The notes under the pieces: generated by a model | Seen by the model: only the letters and a program-made list of their open reading frames with translations | Databases searched by the model: none | What the model was told of the DNA's origin: nothing | Assembly: GCA_022361135.1 (NCBI GenBank) | Contig: JAKSBM010000260.1 | Coordinates: forward strand, 1 to 7,885 | Reading direction: 5' to 3' | Source: Desulfobacterales bacterium | GTDB lineage: Bacteria; Desulfobacterota; Desulfobacteria; Desulfobacterales; Desulfobacteraceae | DNA length: 7,885 nucleotides | Position numbers and translations under genes: made by a program | Shown: one piece after another, positions 6,978-7,885 of the stretch | How positions within the stretch are numbered: the first letter of the stretch is position 1 | Layout of the letters: the number at the start of each line of letters is the position of its first letter

Positions 6978-7009
6978 AAAAAAGGCCCGGTCGTCGCGAC
7001 CGGGCCTTT
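6978..7009. terminator. Strong hairpin terminator between convergent genes
   Basis: AAAGGCCCGGTCG (6981-6993) pairs with CGACCGGGCCTTT (6997-7009) around a three-base TCG loop, a perfect 13-base-pair stem. On the minus strand it is followed by a T-run (six Ts counting the stem base), which is a textbook intrinsic terminator for the porin-like gene 28 bases away. On the plus strand the same stem follows the AcuI-like stop by about 18 bases, but its tail beyond TTT is G-rich, so it should work less well in that direction. Confidence 0.92.
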
Positions 7010-7036
7010 GGGGGCAGGGAATGTCTTTGGCTGATT

Positions 7037-7885
7037 CTAGAAGTTAATTTGCCACTTCATGCCGTAGTAGAAAATTTCAGGTTGGTCGGTCTGTTTCATG
7101 TCGCAATAGCCGATTTCAGGCGTGATGAAAACGCCGGGAGCCAGGAAAATGGTGGACTGGAGGTATACGGTTTCCGCATCATCCTTGGTCGAATTGGGTT
7201 CGTCCAATTCGGTTCTGGTGTAACCATAACCCGCTTCCAGGTAGAGGCCTTTGCGAATTTCATAGCCGGCAACAACCATATATGCCAGTGCATCTCTGTC
7301 GATGATTTTGGTTCCGTCCCAACGGGCCAGGCCAAATCCGTCACCGTCAAAATTCCCGCTGCCCGCATTGGCAGAGCTCGACCAGAGGCCGCCATTCACG
7401 AGGATATCAGCTTGGTGGCCGACGTTCTGACCGCCCCAGATATTGGCTTTAAAATAGGCAGGCCCAACATTTAATTGACCACCCAGGGCTGCTATCCAGG
7501 AATCGACAGCGTAGTCATTGCCACCACTGAGTACATCAAATGTATAGTAGGCACCGGCTGCTGCAATGTGGCCTTTCTCGAAGTCATATTTGTATTTTGC
7601 CTGGATGGAGGGAAAACTTTCTTCTTTATCGGGTTGGGATATGCCGCCCGCGGAAAGTGCAGGGGACAAATTAACCAGGGTCTTGCAATCTACCGCAGCA
7701 ATCTGAAATCCACCAAACTTCAATCTGATCATGGCCTTCCGCTGACCATAGAGCATGCCAAAGGTACTCATGTTATGGTCACCTTTGCCCAGGCTATGGA
7801 TTGAATAAACTTGATTGGAATAGGGGAAAAGCAGCGGAGTGTAGTTTTTACCCACCAGCAGAGAGCCAGCGCCAAAATCCCACTC
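7037..7885 (-). CDS. Outer-membrane porin-like beta-barrel, 5' end outside window
   Basis: The C-terminal 282 residues are visible and the frame stays open to the right edge, so the signal peptide and first strands are missing; the GTG at 7855 is only an internal valine. The sequence alternates polar and aromatic/hydrophobic residues in short strands with Gly/Asn/Asp-rich turns, for example GAYYTFDVLSGGNDY and LYLEAGYGYTRTELD. It ends in YYGMKWQINF with a terminal Phe, the usual C-terminal signal for BAM-dependent barrel insertion. The visible start, WDFGAGSLLVGKNYTPL, resembles the porin region leading into a constriction loop. It is likely a general or anion/solute porin of the type abundant in sulfate-reducing Desulfobacterota; the substrate is not readable. 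By eye its base composition is lower in GC than its neighbours, which may reflect high-expression codon choice. A strong intrinsic terminator follows the stop, consistent with an abundantly transcribed gene. Confidence 0.85.
   Translation of the reverse strand, partial: EWDFGAGSLLVGKNYTPLLFPYSNQVYSIHSLGKGDHNMSTFGMLYGQRKAMIRLKFGGFQIAAVDCKTLVNLSPALSAGGISQPDKEESFPSIQAKYKYDFEKGHIAAAGAYYTFDVLSGGNDYAVDSWIAALGGQLNVGPAYFKANIWGGQNVGHQADILVNGGLWSSSANAGSGNFDGDGFGLARWDGTKIIDRDALAYMVVAGYEIRKGLYLEAGYGYTRTELDEPNSTKDDAETVYLQSTIFLAPGVFITPEIGYCDMKQTDQPEIFYYGMKWQINF

Overview
The window looks like chromosomal DNA from a Gram-negative, moderately GC-rich bacterium, most probably a Desulfobacteraceae-like member of the Desulfobacterota. 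This guess rests on the protein flavour: a receiver/PEP-synthase-type fusion, a stand-alone RlmL-type methyltransferase, a DUF4438 protein, an AcuI-type reductase and an outer-membrane porin. No ribosomal RNA or marker gene fixes the taxonomy. I see no tRNA, rRNA, CRISPR array, transposase or phage gene.

Layout. Bases 1-1842 (minus strand, running off the left edge) encode the first 614 residues of a signalling-type protein with two receiver-like domains followed by a PEP/pyruvate-binding (PPDK N-terminal, ATP-grasp) domain. It has its own sigma70-like promoter. Bases 1941-3317 (minus) are a two-gene unit: an RlmL-type THUMP/methyltransferase and, coupled to its stop codon, a 53-residue helical protein of unknown function. 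Bases 3401-5444 (minus) are a second two-gene unit: a fosmidomycin-resistance-like MFS transporter overlapping by 17 bases a DUF4438 protein. Bases 5445-5969 are a long divergent interval. Most of it is open in frame with the transporter but does not look like coding sequence. Bases 5970-6962 (plus) are an acrylyl-CoA reductase/YhdH-type oxidoreductase. Bases 7037-7885 (minus, running off the right edge) are the C-terminal 282 residues of an outer-membrane beta-barrel. This gene converges on the oxidoreductase at a strong shared hairpin terminator.

How the genes work together. Only two functional links are visible: translational coupling of the 53-residue protein to the rRNA methyltransferase, and the overlap of the transporter with the DUF4438 gene. 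The other neighbours are mostly unrelated housekeeping or accessory genes. I did not find a clear new multi-gene system. The best leads are the receiver-receiver-PPDK fusion with a degenerate first receiver, the uncharacterised small protein, the MFS-DUF4438 pair, and the unexplained open leader upstream of the transporter.
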